This document shows positions 1 to 11,779 of a stretch of DNA of 64,000 nt, in pieces. The DNA comes from Orientallactaga sibirica (taxonomy: Eukaryota; Chordata; Mammalia; Rodentia; Dipodidae), in the NCBI GenBank assembly GCA_036365145.1, contig JAEOAD010000034.1:20861501-20925500 (forward strand). The letters are read 5' to 3'. Under the pieces are notes generated by a model. That model ran no database searches and was not told the origin of the DNA. It saw nothing but the letters and a program-made list of their open reading frames with translations. Made by a program: the position numbers and the translations under genes. The first letter of the stretch is position 1, and each line of letters starts with the position of its first letter.

Positions 1-182
1 TATCCCTGACTTGCAGAGCCTTTATTCTATTAAAGGAGGCAGTAAGTCAACAGAAAGATTTCACATGTGAAATGAGTTCTGGAAAGAAAATGTATGCAGA
101 CTGATAGGTTCCACAGTGATCAAGCATGGTGGTACTATAAACGTACACAGGATTATGCTTACATGGTCCACCCCCATTTCAT

Positions 183-330
183 GGTATTTTTGAGACAGAA
201 TCCCATTCTAGCCAAGGCTTACATATAACTCACTCTGTAGCCTAGGTTATCCTGGAACTCATGGATATGCTTCTACTATCAGCCTCCTGAGTACTGGGAT
301 AAAAGGTGGGAGCCACCACACCCATCTATT
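183..330 (-). repeat. Old B1-like SINE
   Basis: Reads as the reverse complement of a 7SL-derived B1: TTTTTGAGACAGAATC at the tail side, then GGAACTC and GGGAGCCACCACACCC at the head side. It is heavily diverged. Confidence 0.7.
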
Positions 331-1271
331 GTTCTCCCCTTTTTGAGTCCTAATTCTCCAACTCCTTAAACATAGAACCCCCCCCCAAGAAGAATAAATT
401 GGGGGTTACACTGTGTTGACTTGAGTCATCCTGGTGCCCTTTAAATAAAGTTGCAGACACTAGTACAACACCAGGACATGGTCATCAGCAGGCTGGACAA
501 AGTTGGGTGTCACTTTGGAGACTGTGGGTGAAGCACAGCTATGCTGTCTCCAGGCTTGTCATAGTTGACACGACAGAGGTAACTCTTGGTAAGTGAGGTT
601 TCCTCCCACCTCAAAGGAGGAAGTCCTCAATAATGCCATCTTTGTTGCAGCAGGACATCAGTGACCTTGTAAGCTAGGTCCAAGTGAGGGATAGAGGGGA
701 ATGGCCAGCTGTGAAAAGATTTTTTTTTTCCAATCCACTCTTTCTAATGGTTAGAGAGGCTGGCTTCTCAGACTTGCTGTGTCTGTCAGGGACAGATGCC
801 AAGTAGGGCACAGACTGAAGAAATGCCCCTTGTTCCCACTGAAGCAGGAATATTCAGTCTTCTGAGTGTGTAACACCACTCCCATCCCCCAACTGGAATG
901 CTCCTGGGAGACCCAGACTGAGATAGCCAAGAGGGATACTTCAAGTCAAAGTCCAATTCAAAACTGTAACTATTCAAACCCTCCATGTATTTCTGCTTGA
1001 AAATACCAGTGTTGGCCAGATGTGGGAAGGCAGGCGCTCCCATATATCATAGTTGGGAGTGGAAATTGGTATGACCTCCTCAGACCCACTTGGCAGGATC
1101 TGTGGAAATTGAAGTGCATAGATCCATTGTTGCAGCCAGCTCACTTCTAGGAAATGGTCCTTCAGCTAAATTCTCAGAAGCACAGCAAGATGAAAACACA
1201 GGAGGATGTTTATTGCAGTATTGTTTAAGATAACAGAGGTCTAGAATTCTTAGATCATTATATGTCTTAGC
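331..1271. other. Intergenic, nothing recognised
   Basis: No repeat family, RNA gene or plausible exon is visible. Short open frames have no protein-like features. Confidence 0.5.
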
Positions 1272-1304
1272 AAAAAAAAAAAAAAAAAAGAAGAAGAAGA
1301 AGAA
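1272..1304. repeat. A-run followed by (GAA)n
   Basis: Eighteen A followed by AAG/GAA triplets, a simple purine tract probably derived from a retroelement tail. Confidence 0.85.
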
Positions 1305-1364
1305 AATAGAAAAGTACTTGCCACCCAGCAATGAATACATGAGAATCCCAGCATCCACAGGAAA

Positions 1365-1609
1365 AAAATGGATCCTGTGGTAGGCATCTTAAATCATAGC
1401 CATTTCTCCAGGTGAGATGGAAGGCAGAGGCAGAAGAATCCACTGGAAAATTGAGAGCCAGCTGGCCTGATGAAAACAGTCATGAACATGACACCCTACC
1501 TTAAAGGAAGTGAAAGGTGAGAATCAACACTAAAAGTTGTCCTTTGACTTCTACATGCATGCCATGGAAGCTCACCCACATAAACACACATGATACACAT
1601 GTGTGCATG

Positions 1610-1640
<31 letters not shown>

Positions 1641-1645
1641 ACTCA
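1365..1645 (+). repeat. B2/B3-like SINE ending in (CA)n
   Basis: Contains the AAAGTTGTCCTTTGACTTC block, the ATGCATGCCATGG block and a CA microsatellite at 1610-1642, as in B2/B3-type rodent SINEs. The tRNA-like head is degraded or missing. Confidence 0.6.
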
Positions 1646-1805
1646 CTCACCATAAAAACATTTTGTAAAGAAAGAATACAAAAATAAAAGGAAGAAAACA
1701 ATATTTAATTTTGTGTACATGGTAAAATTCACTTATAAAAATCAGTTCTTCTACCTATGTATATGTTCTATCTACTTATAACTGCCCCCACCCTTTAGTT
1801 GTTTG

Positions 1806-2112
1806 ACTCAGGTGTCCCCCATAAACTGTATTCTGAATGCTAGGTCCCCAGCTGGTAGCAATTTGGGAATTGGATCCTCCTGGAGGCAATGTATTGTTGA
1901 GGGTGGGCATATGGGTGTTATAGCCAGCTTCCCCTTGTGGGGAAGCTTGTCCACCTGATGTTTGCCAGGAGGTGCTGTCTACCCTCTGCTCATGCCATCA
2001 TTTTCCCCTGCCATGGTGGATTTTCCCCCCCATGCGTCTATGAGCCAAAATAAACCCTTTTGTCCCACAAGCTGCTCTTGGTTGAGTGTGCAGTGACTGG
2101 AAACTAACTACG
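1806..2112 (+). mobile_element. Solo LTR, MaLR type
   Basis: Starts near a GGTGTCCCCCATAAACTGTA motif and contains a GAGCCAAAATAAACCCTTTT polyadenylation region typical of rodent MaLR LTRs. It is closely similar along its length to the opposite-orientation copy at about 36434-36785. Non-coding; no internal retroviral region is present. Confidence 0.7.
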
Positions 2113-2839
2113 ACACAACTTGACCCTGAGATTAGGTGATACTCAAATGGTACCAGGACCATGTAGAGCCCTATAGATGTGTAAAGTGCTAGAACTGAAT
2201 GGATAACATCAATACACACAAAAGAATGCAACCCATAAACCTCTTTTCTCCTCTAGGTATTTCTTGTGTTCCTGAATCAGGATGGGAGGGAAGAAATAGC
2301 CAGATGTATATGGATGTTTTGCTTATTTATCTTGTGATTTTTTTTCCTGGTCTCTGAGTGGGCAATGAAGACCATAAACACAGTATTATCCATTTTTCAC
2401 TCTTTTCATAATGGATGACCCATATTCATCAAATAACATAAAGGACAAATATCAAAGAAGCTAAAAGGCCTTAAATGAAAGAATAGTTCATATTTGCAAA
2501 AAAGCACTTACTTCCTCACAGCTCTAAAACATCCCCCAATTTTCCATTTGTAAATGTTGCCAACAAGTTCACAATGAATACCAAATGTTCAAGAAACATA
2601 CGTAATTCTACCCAACCTGACATGAGTTAGCTCTAGAGTATTGGTCAAACTTCCTGCCCTTACTGGGTCTGTTTTCCTTAGGGTCCAGAGTACAGAGGAT
2701 CGGACCTCTTTCTCTCTGCTTCTTCCGTCAGGCATGACTAGTTAATAACAGCATTTCCGATAGATCTCAGAAGATTTCTCTGAATCCCTCTTGACATAGA
2801 ACTCTAGACAATCACGAACAATACAAGTTAATATAAAAA
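2113..2839. other. Intergenic, nothing recognised
   Basis: AT-rich sequence without a recognisable repeat or gene. Confidence 0.45.
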
Positions 2840-2849
2840 TCAGCCCTTC

Positions 2850-3245
2850 AAGATGAGCAGGAGTGTAACTTTCATGGCCAGACTGGCATCCTGCACCAGG
2901 GTGATGGAAGCAGACACCGAGGACACCCAAAATGCACCAAAGCAAAACTCTAGAAGCTGCTGAGAACTCAACCCTAAAGTAGATTTAAAACACACCCACC
3001 AAGACTCAGGGAATTTTGCAGAAGAGGGGGCCAGAAAGAATGTAATAGCCACAGGGTGGGAGGGAATATCCCGAGGCATTGCTACCCACCCACCCCCACC
3101 ACGACTGACTGCTCCTCTCACAACCCATAACCTACAACTCCATGATAAATGCCAGCAATCCCGCCAAGAAGGTCCTCAGGGGAGTGGGGGCAGGGAGGAG
3201 GAAAATGAGTGTACAATAATGTATGCATGCAAAGTGTTATTCTTG
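2850..3245 (+). mobile_element. L1 3'-end fragment
   Basis: Homologous to the fragment at 61790-62130 and, inverted, to 62440-62660 and 11325-11610. Shared blocks include GACTCAGGGAATTTTGCAGA, AAGAATGTAATAGCCACAG and CATTGCTACCC. 5'-truncated L1 3' UTR; non-coding. Confidence 0.6.
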
Positions 3246-3316
3246 TTTCCAAATTGAAGAACTTGCTTATGAAATCCACATAGATAACTGAATTACCAGT
3301 TAGGTTTTGTTGCTTC

Positions 3317-3441
3317 TGAATTTCAGAGGTAGGTCACTATAAGTTAAGTGAATTTCAGAGGTAGGTCACTATAAGTTAAGTGAATTTCAGAGGTAGGTCA
3401 ATATAAGTTAAGTTGAATTTCAGAGGTAGGTCACTATGAAC
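3317..3441 (+). repeat. 32-bp minisatellite, about 3.9 copies
   Basis: Units start at 3317, 3349, 3381 and 3414; the first two are identical, the third has one substitution and one extra base, the fourth is partial. Each unit contains AGAGGTAGGTCA, thus one AGGTCA nuclear-receptor-type half-site per unit. Confidence 0.95.
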
Positions 3442-3840
3442 TTGACTCCTAGTTGCTTTGCATTGTTACTCTTTTTGCAGTTATCAAACAGTGATGCACC
3501 TTACCCTCAGAGACAGAAACGGAGTTTTCAATGGATCCAGACAAGTGGGAGAGTTTTAAGGGAATACTCCTCGTCTTCCCTTTGTAATTTTCTCAAGAAT
3601 CTGAGGCTAAATGACATTTTACAACTAACTTTCTCTTTTGAAAAAAAAATAAAGCCATAGCTCTCATTCATCTTGAGCTGTAAAAATCAAAGAAAGATAC
3701 AATTTAACCTGCTGACAGCATCAAGGAAGGGAAGAAATGACTAATGACCTGGTCTACAGATCTGTTTGCAAGTCAGATGACTTTCTTGTTTTTTTAAAAC
3801 AATAAAATTGAGGAAAACCTAATTAAAATATCAGTGGAGA
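3442..3840. other. Intergenic, nothing recognised
   Basis: An open frame of 74 codons starts inside the minisatellite and has no recognisable features. No other structure is seen. Confidence 0.45.
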
Positions 3841-4027
3841 AGTCAGGCATGGTGGTGCATGCTTTTAATCCCAGCACTCAGGAGGCAGAGGTAGGAGGTT
3901 CACTGTGAGTTCCAGGCCACCTTCAGACTACATAGTGAATTCCACGTCAGCCTGGGCCAGAGTGAGACCTTACCTCAAAAACCAAAATAAATAAATAAAT
4001 AAATTAATTAATTAATTAATTAATTTA
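3841..4027 (+). repeat. B1-type SINE with (AAAT)/(AATT) tail
   Basis: GTCAGGCATGGTGGTGCATG head, TTTAATCCCAGCACTCAGGA and AGAGTGAGACCTTACCTCAA blocks, then an A-rich simple repeat. Flanked by a near-perfect target duplication: ATATCAGTGGAGAA before and ATATCAATGGAGAA after. Confidence 0.9.
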
Positions 4028-4068
4028 AAAAAATATATCAATGGAGAAATTATTAAAATGTTGTTTGA

Positions 4069-4281
4069 GGGCTGGAAAGATGGCTTAGCAGTTAAGGCTT
4101 ACGCCTACAAAGTCTAAGGACCCCAGTTTGATACTCCAGGTCCCACGTAAGCCAGATGCACAAGGGGGGGGCATGCATCTGGAGTTTGTTTGTAGTGGCT
4201 AGAGGCTCTGGCATGCCCATTCTCACTCTCTTTTTCTTTCCCTCTCTCTGTCTCTAACAAATAAATAAATAAATAAATGAA
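4069..4281 (+). repeat. tRNA-derived lineage SINE
   Basis: Head GGCTGGAAAGATGGCTTAGC (A-box region), middle block with the inverted pair CCAGATGCA (4152-4160) / TGCATCTGG (4174-4182), CT-rich stretch and (AAAT)n tail. Confidence 0.93.
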
Positions 4282-4376
4282 AATCTTTAAAGTGTTTTTT
4301 GAGTTACACAACACATTGCCCTAAGTTCTAGCTAATGTACTACTGTGCTATAGAAGACTAGAGCGAATTTTTCCTA

Positions 4377-4455
4377 TCATTTTTCTTTTTATATTGAGAA
4401 CTTTAATATATAAATATACCATAATTTGATTGTGTTCCCATCCAGTTATCCTCTT

Positions 4456-4457
<2 letters not shown>
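4377..4457 (-). mobile_element. L1-like fragment, split by a SINE
   Basis: Resembles the stretch at 12548-12690 (TAATTTGATTGTGTTCCCAT and CCAGTTATCCTC blocks) and continues after the SINE at about 4710. Reverse orientation L1 end, short and diverged. Confidence 0.45.
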
Positions 4458-4498
<41 letters not shown>

Positions 4499-4693
4499 TG
4501 AGAGAGATACAGAAATAGGCAGGTAGAGAGAGAGAGAGAATGGGCATGCCAGGGCCTCCAGCCACTGCAAATGAACACCAGATGCATGAGCCCCTTTGTG
4601 CATCTGGTTTACATGGGTCCTGGAGAATCAAGTCTCAAACCGGGTCGTAGGCTTCCCAGGCAAGTGTTTAACTGCTAAACCATCTCTCCAGCC
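4458..4693 (-). repeat. tRNA-derived lineage SINE with perfect 16-bp target duplication
   Basis: Inverted copy with (ATTT)n at the tail side and CCATCTCTCCAGCC at the head side. CCAGTTATCCTCTTTT is repeated exactly at 4442-4457 and 4694-4709, marking L1-mediated insertion. Confidence 0.95.
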
Positions 4694-4921
4694 CCAGTTA
4701 TCCTCTTTTGTCTCATGCTTCCTTCCTATGATTTCCATTAAGCATCTGAAAGTTCTCAACACATGGAAGTGATAACAATTTGAGATGGAAACACCCATGA
4801 CACCAATTTTATTATTACATTTACTTGTATCAGATTATTGTATTGTATCCCTACATTGTTTATAAATATGTGGAAGTTTATAAAATTTAAAAATTTTTAT
4901 TAATATAAACAGGTAGTTTCT

Positions 4922-4998
4922 AAACTGGAGAGATAGCTTGGTAGTAAAGGTACTTGCCTGCAAAGTCTAAGGACCCAGGTTTGATTCCCCACTACATA
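4922..4998 (+). repeat. Truncated tRNA-derived SINE
   Basis: Only the tRNA-like head survives (CTGGAGAGATAGCTTGGTAG ... AGGTTTGATTCCCC). Confidence 0.85.
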
Positions 4999-5162
4999 TA
5001 TATACTGTATATATAAGCTTTGGTGGAAACAATGGAATGGAAATATACATTAAGAAGCTAAGTTTTCAATTGCTAAGATCTTATAAATCTTAATGGATAA
5101 GTGGCATATCAAATCATTATTGAATTTAAAATCCATTAAATCTATTTAAATGGGTGACAAAA

Positions 5163-5372
5163 CAGTTTTATTTTATTTTATTTTATTTTATTTTATTTTA
5201 TTTTATTTTATTTTTGGTTTTTGCAAGGTAGGGTCTCACTCTGGTCCAGGCTGACCTGGAATTAACTATGTAGTCTCAGGGTGGCCTCGAACTCTCGGTG
5301 ATCCTCCTACCTCTGCCTCCCAAGGGCTGGGATTAAAGGCGTGTGCCACCACGCCCAGCCAGTTTTATTTTT
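5163..5372 (-). repeat. B1-type SINE with (TTTTA)n tail
   Basis: Pentanucleotide tail at 5166-5215, then an inverted B1 ending GCCACCACGCCCAGCC at 5360. CAGTTTTATTTT occurs at both ends, consistent with a target duplication. Confidence 0.92.
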
Positions 5373-6364
5373 AATTATTGTGTTTTAACATGTTTTGTTT
5401 TATATCCTTTTCAACAGTGAGTTCTCTTCAGCAGTTATATCAGAAGAGATCAAATGGCAAAGTTTAGAGAACCAGATTTGTTGAGGGACAATTCGTGTAA
5501 AGAAAGTGAAGACAATGTGTTCTAATTATCAATACTATACTTCAAGTTTGACTGATGTTGGACTAAATCTAGGTTTCCTCATTCATCCATGAAGTCAAAC
5601 CTTGTCCTGTGTCCCTGCTTCCAGACCCTTCCCAGTCTGTGTAACTGGTTTCTTAGTATTCATTAGGAAATTGAGAGATTGTTCAGCCTTATACTTTGAT
5701 AAAAGATTAAGTAATGTCTCTAATTACAATATATAAAATAGGTGCAGTGAGCTCACCCCTTTAGTTCCAGCACTTGGGAGACTAAAGTAGAAGGATCACC
5801 TTCATTTGGAGTCTAGCGTATATACGGTGTCTAAGGTGTCTAAATGTGATTACCTTTTCTGGGGAATGCAATAAATAGTTGGATAAACATGAGGGCCAGA
5901 CAGTAGAAAGCAAAAAGCAACAATAACAACAACAAAAAAAAGCATGCCATCTACCTACCGTTACTGTTACTTCACTTTAAGTGGGATTTGCTTATCCACG
6001 TGTTCTTTGAGGAAGCCTTTCCTACTTAATGACCCTGTGCAAGTTCCAGGTTAGGATCGGGGTGACCAAGGTCAAGGAAACACAAACTTTTCTTTGAAGT
6101 TATGCTTGCAGATTATTAAGAGAAGGACAAACTACTGAACAAATAATTAAGATATGCTATAGTAAGTACTAATTTAGATTACCCATTAAGGTGCTAGAGA
6201 TCAATGAGAAGAAGGATCAATTCTCTAAGAGGTGCTGACATTTGAACAGGGCCTTGATGGGAAATCAGGAAGTAAGGGCAGAGGAAGTTAGGACAGTCCC
6301 AGGGGAAAAAAATAAATCCTGGTACACATTCTAGAATAGAGGCTAATGCAATGTGACATTTTTA
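5373..6364. other. Intergenic, no gene seen
   Basis: About 1 kb of unique sequence. A weak B1-like remnant may lie at 5735-5800. Nothing else is supported. Confidence 0.45.
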
Positions 6365-6576
6365 AATGCATATTTTAAATATTTGATTTATTTGAGAGAG
6401 GTAGAGAGAGAGAGAGAGAGAGAGTGGGAGAAAGAAAATGGGTGCACCAGGACCTCTAGCCACTGCAAACAAACTCCAGATGCATGTGCTACCTTGTGCA
6501 TCTGGCTTTACAATGGGCACTGGGGAATTTAACCCAGGTCATTAGGCTTTGCATCTGAGCCATCTCTCCAGCCCCT
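6365..6576 (-). repeat. tRNA-derived lineage SINE
   Basis: Inverted copy: (AG)n at 6400-6424, CCACTGCAAACAAACTCCAG, then GAGCCATCTCTCCAGCCCC at the head. Confidence 0.92.
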
Positions 6577-6589
6577 GATGTGAGGTTTT

Positions 6590-6765
6590 AAAAGGCACAT
6601 TGGAGTCGGGCATGGTGGAGCACGCCTTTAATTCCAACACTTGGGAGGCAGAGGTAGGAGGATTGCTGAGAGTTTGAGGCCATTCTGAGACTACATAGTG
6701 AATTCCAGGTCAGCCTGGACCAGAGTGAGACCCTACCTCAAAAAAAAAAAAAAAAAGGCACATTG
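6590..6765 (+). repeat. B1-type SINE with target duplication
   Basis: Element body 6605-6756 with an A tail; AAAAGGCACATTG is present at 6590-6602 and 6753-6765. Confidence 0.92.
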
Positions 6766-6879
6766 TGGCTCAAGAAGAAAACAGAGTCAACAATTTGTAG
6801 ATGGAGGCAAGAGATCAAACTAAAGAAACAAGTTGCCCATATGTTGCTAAGAGCCTTGCAAACACTTAGTCTACTCATG

Positions 6880-7215
6880 CTACTATTACAAAATGCCACA
6901 CTGGGCAGCCTACAAATAGCAAAACATGATTTCTTGGAGTTATAAAATCTGAACAGTTTAAGACCAAGGCACCAACAGACTCAATGTCTGGAGACGGTGG
7001 ATTTTCTGGTTGCTACATTCTACCCTCTAACTTTGCCCTCACATGGGAAAAAGTACAAGGCAGCTCTCTGGCCTCTTTTATAATGGCATTAATTGCATCC
7101 ATGAAGCCATCACTCATGGCCTAATCACCCCGCAAATGCTCTATCTCCCAATACCATCACATGGGTGACTAGGTCTCAACACATTAACTTACCAGGGATG
7201 CCACACTCAGGCTGT
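6880..7215 (-). mobile_element. MaLR/MLT1-like LTR, old
   Basis: Antisense MaLR cues: TACTATTACAAAATGCCACA, then CCTCTTTTATAATGGCATTA and CACATTAACTTACCAGGGAT near the far end. Strongly diverged. Confidence 0.5.
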
Positions 7216-7289
7216 AGTAGAAGCTCTGCCCAGAAATGAGGCTTTAAACATGACTCTTTGAGAAACAATAATCATGACTAGATGAGATT

Positions 7290-7472
7290 TGATTTTTTTT
7301 TTTTTTTTTTTTTTGGTTTTCTTGGGTTTTTTTGGTTTTTTGGTTTTGCAAGGTACAGTCTTACTCTAACCCAGGCTGATCTGGAATTCACTATGTAGTC
7401 TCAGGGTAGCCTCAAACTCATGGTAATCCTCCTACCTCTGCCTTCCAAGTGCTGGGAATAAAGGTGTGTGCT
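7290..7472 (-). repeat. B1-type SINE, head-truncated
   Basis: T-run and TTTTGCAAGGTACAGTCTTA at the tail side, then CTCCTACCTCTGCCTTCCAA and GGGAATAAAGGTGTGTGC. Confidence 0.88.
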
Positions 7473-7785
7473 CTAGATGAGAATCTTAAGATGATAACTC
7501 TCAGTGAGTATGAAATAGAAAAGAAAGCCACACAGCCCAGCATTGGATACAGATAGATGCTCCATAAAGCTTTAGTTGACCTCTCAAAGAAAACAGGACT
7601 CTGAGTCCACAAAATAATATGCATCCAGTACATATCTTGTACTTAAAAAAGGATGAAATGAACCAAAATAAGGTTAAAACTATTAGCTTGTTTGATTAAT
7701 ATGTATTATATCTGTCCTATTACATACAAGTATATATGTTTTTTTCTATGAGAAAATTTTCAAGTTAAAAGCTGATCCCTGGCTT

Positions 7786-7975
7786 GCAGAATGGCTCAGT
7801 GGTTAAGATGCTTGCCTGCAAACTCTAACGACCTGAGTTCAATGCCCCATTATCCAACAGATGTACAAAGAGGCACATGTACCTGGAGTTTGCTTGCAGT
7901 GGCTGGAGGTCTTGGCATGCCCTTTCTCTTGTCTCTCTTCTATCTCTGATTACAAATAAATAAACAAAAATATTT
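7786..7975 (+). repeat. tRNA-derived lineage SINE, diverged
   Basis: GAATGGCTCAGTGGTTAAGA head, CAACAGATGTACAAAGAGGC middle and an AAATAAATAAAC tail. Lies directly before a second SINE. Confidence 0.88.
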
Positions 7976-7981
7976 TTTAAG

Positions 7982-8236
7982 GGTTAGAGAGATGGCTTAG
8001 CAGTTAAGGTGCCTACCTCCTAAGCCTAAGAATGCTGGTTCCAATCTCCAGCAGTTCCAATCTCCAGGTCCCACGTTTAGCCAGATGCAAAGTGATGCAA
8101 AGGTGCAATGCCACACTTGACGACAAGGGGGAGCACGCATCTGGATTTCATTCACAGCAGCTGAGAGGCTGCTGGCACGCTCATCTCTATCTGTCTTCCT
8201 CTCCCTCTCTCTCTGTCTCTCTCCAAAAAAAATTTT
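7982..8236 (+). repeat. tRNA-derived SINE, long subfamily with internal duplication
   Basis: The segment GTTCCAATCTCCAGCA is present twice in tandem near 8038-8068, as in the copy at 24434. The middle block contains a decayed CTCF-like stretch (GACGACAAGGGGGAGCAC). Confidence 0.92.
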
Positions 8237-8569
8237 TTTAACTATGCTCCCTGCTTTAACTATATAGATAGTCATAGATGGTTTGAGTAGCTTACCCAGT
8301 GTGAATTAGATTATTAACAAACCCAGGCCATCTGGCTCACATGCATTGAACCACAGTACTGTCTCTCTGTAGGTATTGTGATTTTTTTCTTCTTGCTATG
8401 GACTGTGAGAATAAAATCAAACTAAATCAGTGGATAGATGGCCTCTAGACATGAACCTTGCCCGTAGTTGTCTCCATCTCAAAATTCACAGGCCACAACT
8501 AGAAATAAATGGATCACCAGCACACTTTCCTACTGTATCCAGCCCACCCAGGAGTCCTTGTGCCATTCT

Positions 8570-9410
8570 CATCCCCATTCCTGACTGGTGACTACTGGAT
8601 CCAAATAACGATCACACTCTTCACTCTTTTCTCTCCTTTCTGACTCCAAGTCAGTGAGTGACATCATCATCATCCATGGTGACTTCATCCAGAATACTGC
8701 TTCTTTCTACTCCATGCCCCACCTCCCATCATCAATCCTGGCAAGCTTATCTTCACTCTCAGTAGAATCCACCCACTTGCCTCCATCCCCACAGCTCATA
8801 CCATGGACCAAATCATCTTCTGTTCCTTAAATGACTGTACCAACCCTCACCAGTATCTCTGATTCTCACCTGTTTTGTTATTAACTCTGCTCCATACTAT
8901 AGCCAGAATGACATTCCTACAGTATGAATATACCCCTGTCCCTTGCTGACAACTTGGAATGGCTTCCTGTAGCCTTCCTAGAAAAGAGTTCATAAGCCCT
9001 CACATGGGACCTGCAAGGCCCCTGTGTCTTGCGAACAAGAGCTCCATCACTCCTCTATCCCCAGCCCTCACTCTGTGGCTATGTCTGGAATATAATCTGC
9101 TGTTTCAGTTCTATGCCTAGACTCACTCTCACATTTTATTTTCTTCCTTTTTCCCCCTTAACTATAAATCATGTTCAAGATTTTGTTTCTCTAGCAAGAT
9201 TTCCTCTGCCTTTACCCACCGCTGGTGTCTAGATGCTTGATCAGTCTTGTCACGTCATTTGGCACTGAGGGTTTCAGTTGTCGCTGCCTGTCTTCTGAGC
9301 TATGAGCCTCCTGCAAATAATCCCCTAGTCCATCTAAATCCCTCACTTCTCAGCATGGTGTTCAACAAAGAGAAAGTATGGAGAAATGTGTGTTAAGTAA
9401 CTCAATACAT
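8570..9410 (+). mobile_element. L2 LINE 3' region, ancient
   Basis: Matches the remembered order of L2 3' sequence: CACTCCCCTGCTC-like and AATGGCTTCC blocks, ACCTGCAAGGCCC, and a terminal TCAACAAAG-like end. Highly diverged and non-coding. Confidence 0.55.
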
Positions 9411-9617
9411 CTCATAATCATCATTGAATTCATAGTAGATGTTATGTGCTTGAAAGCATGCTGAATGCAAAAGTTAAATGAATTTGAGCATCATCATTAG
9501 ATCATTAGGTCCACCAAGATTCCCTTTCCTAGGGATGGTAAAGATGCCTTCATCAACTCCATGATATTGTTTTCTTCAGCAGAAACACCATTATCTCTAG
9601 CTCATCAAAGCTATAAA

Positions 9618-9621
9618 AATA

Positions 9622-9660
<39 letters not shown>

Positions 9661-9661
9661 A
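9618..9661. repeat. (AAAT)n microsatellite
   Basis: About ten AAAT units. Confidence 0.97.
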
Positions 9662-9874
9662 CTCCCTCTGTAATTTTTAAGGTCTGAGCAGGCTGGCATG
9701 CTGACCATGGATTAAAAACATGATGAAATTTCCATGCCTTCATTTCCAAAGGGGAAAATAATCCATCCTAATCTCTACAAGAGTTCTCACAGAGTTTCCT
9801 TTTGGGGGGAATGTTCTGATAGAGAGGGACCCAGACGAGTAATGGAAACTACTTCTCACTGTTCCCTCCTTCCC

Positions 9875-9878
<4 letters not shown>

Positions 9879-9919
<41 letters not shown>

Positions 9920-9936
9920 TCACTCTCTCTCTCTTT
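9879..9936. repeat. (CA)n followed by (CT)n
   Basis: Eighteen CA dinucleotides (9879-9914), CACT units and a CT run. Confidence 0.97.
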
Positions 9937-9942
9937 TTCTCG

Positions 9943-11320
9943 GTAGCAGACGTTGAAGAAATCTGGAGTGCATGGATGGATGAATGGGCTGTGCTTCGTA
10001 ACCTGTTTCATCAAGGGAAGGAGTCATTAGGTTTGTTAAAGGTCAAGGGAGCTGAAGACACAAAGCAGCAGATGGGGAGATCCAGATGTCCAAGCTGTGC
10101 CCACACTGTGACACACAGCTGTTTGGAAACAGAAGTTTTGCAAGTCTAATTCTGACATATGTCATGATATCACAGAACATTCTACATGATGAAACACAGA
10201 ACAGTGCATGTCCTTTACCTTGTGGTGAGGGCCTCTGACAAGAACCCAGGATACTGAACATTCTGACTCCTTGGATACAACACAGATGAGTTTTCCTAGC
10301 ATGTTGCTCAAATAGAAAATGAAGATTTAATTGATATTGTACCTGTTGAGCCAGGGTAAAAAGGACCCTAAGGATGTCCATAAAACGTATTCTGCTTCTA
10401 TCATAACCAGAGACCTGTTGCGCCATGTGAGCAGAGCATGAGACATGGCAAAGGCATGCATCGCTAAACCCTGCAGGTGCTTACAGTCTTGGAACCTCCA
10501 TTGACCCACTTTTTAATATGGGACCATTAACAACTGCTCAGAGTCTACTTGAGAAGATTTCATGAAATACAACTTATAAAACAATTATCTCAGTATGCAG
10601 CACATAAAAGCTCATAATAAATGCTGTGATCCGCTCTCCTATAGTCACGTGACAGGGCACATATGGAAGCACTTATACAGGATACAGGCAAACTGGGATA
10701 ATCAAGGAACAGAAATATAAATAAAATACAGGGGAGCATTCTGTGTTGAAAATTGAGGGATGATTTACACATCAGGTGACATTTGCTTTGCATACTGGAA
10801 GGGAAGGTTGCATTTTAGATAGCATGAAAAGGCTTTCTTCCCAGAAGTGCATGCCACTAGCATGCATCATTTGAGTGTGGAAAGAGACACTTCCTGGTTT
10901 AGCTAGTTGTTATTGTGTCATTTGTTAACATTATCAAATCTTTTCCATGTGGCTTTGCTTCTTATCCAAAAATAGATTGCAACAGAATAGATCAACTGAG
11001 TTCTAGTACCCAGCACCCCCTCATCTTTTGTCTCTTCCACAAATACTGACGGCCATAGGGTATTGAGCCTCCATGTAATGACGAGGTCATGATTCAAGCT
11101 TCTTTGGAAAGTGGAAGTAGCCATCAACTGGAAAGCTATCATTTTATGGGACAGTACTTGGTGGAGAATGTCATTTAAATAGGCTATCAGTGTGTATGCT
11201 AGTGCTCATCATGGGTAGCAGAAATTATATGTGGACTACAGCCACATATATGAAGGGCATATTACTAGTAGAATTCCCTCACCTGCAGGCAAGCACAGGA
11301 ATTGCTGGTGATGCCCAAAT
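9943..11320. other. Intergenic, no gene seen
   Basis: Unique-looking sequence. The overlapping minus-strand open frames at 10043-10509 have no domain, signal peptide or codon bias that would support a gene. Confidence 0.45.
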
Positions 11321-11324
11321 TCTT

Positions 11325-11640
11325 TTTTTTTCCCCCCTTTTTAAAAAATTTATATTATTCTGATTTTACATTCATAGTTTTGGTTCCATTGTCCTCCTCC
11401 CTGTCCTCCCACTTTCAAAGGGACCCTCATCAATGGGGAATGTGGGTCGTGCATTGTGAGGTTAGTCAAGAGTTCTGGGGTGTAGGCCCCAGTCTCTGTG
11501 CATAATGCCCCAACTTGTGACTCTAACAATCTTTCCGCCCCCTCTTCTGCGAGTTTCCCTGAGCCACACTGGGGTCATTTTAGTTCTGTTTCAGTGATGA
11601 GGTTTTGGGAGCCTCTGTGTCTCTGAATATCAAATTCTTA
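11325..11640 (-). mobile_element. L1 3'-end fragment
   Basis: Reverse orientation: T-rich start, TTGTCCTCCTCCCTGTCCTC, and CTTCTGCGAGTTTCCCTGAG, which matches the complement of blocks in the copies at 2850 and 61790. Confidence 0.6.
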
Positions 11641-11779
11641 TGGAAGAGCAGCAACTTCTCACCAGGCCCAGTACAGACAGTTCTATGAGACAGTATTTAC
11701 TCTGTGAAACAATATTCCAAGAAGCATTGTCATCTGCAGAAGGCCCATGCTCATCCTAATCGACTCCCCTGTGTATTCT

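Noticed and set aside
3317..3441. CRISPR-like array
   Set aside because: Direct head-to-tail units without spacers, in a mammalian genome: a minisatellite.
10043..10426. 127-codon minus-strand frame
   Set aside because: No recognisable domain, no splice or promoter context, and overlapping frames of similar quality.
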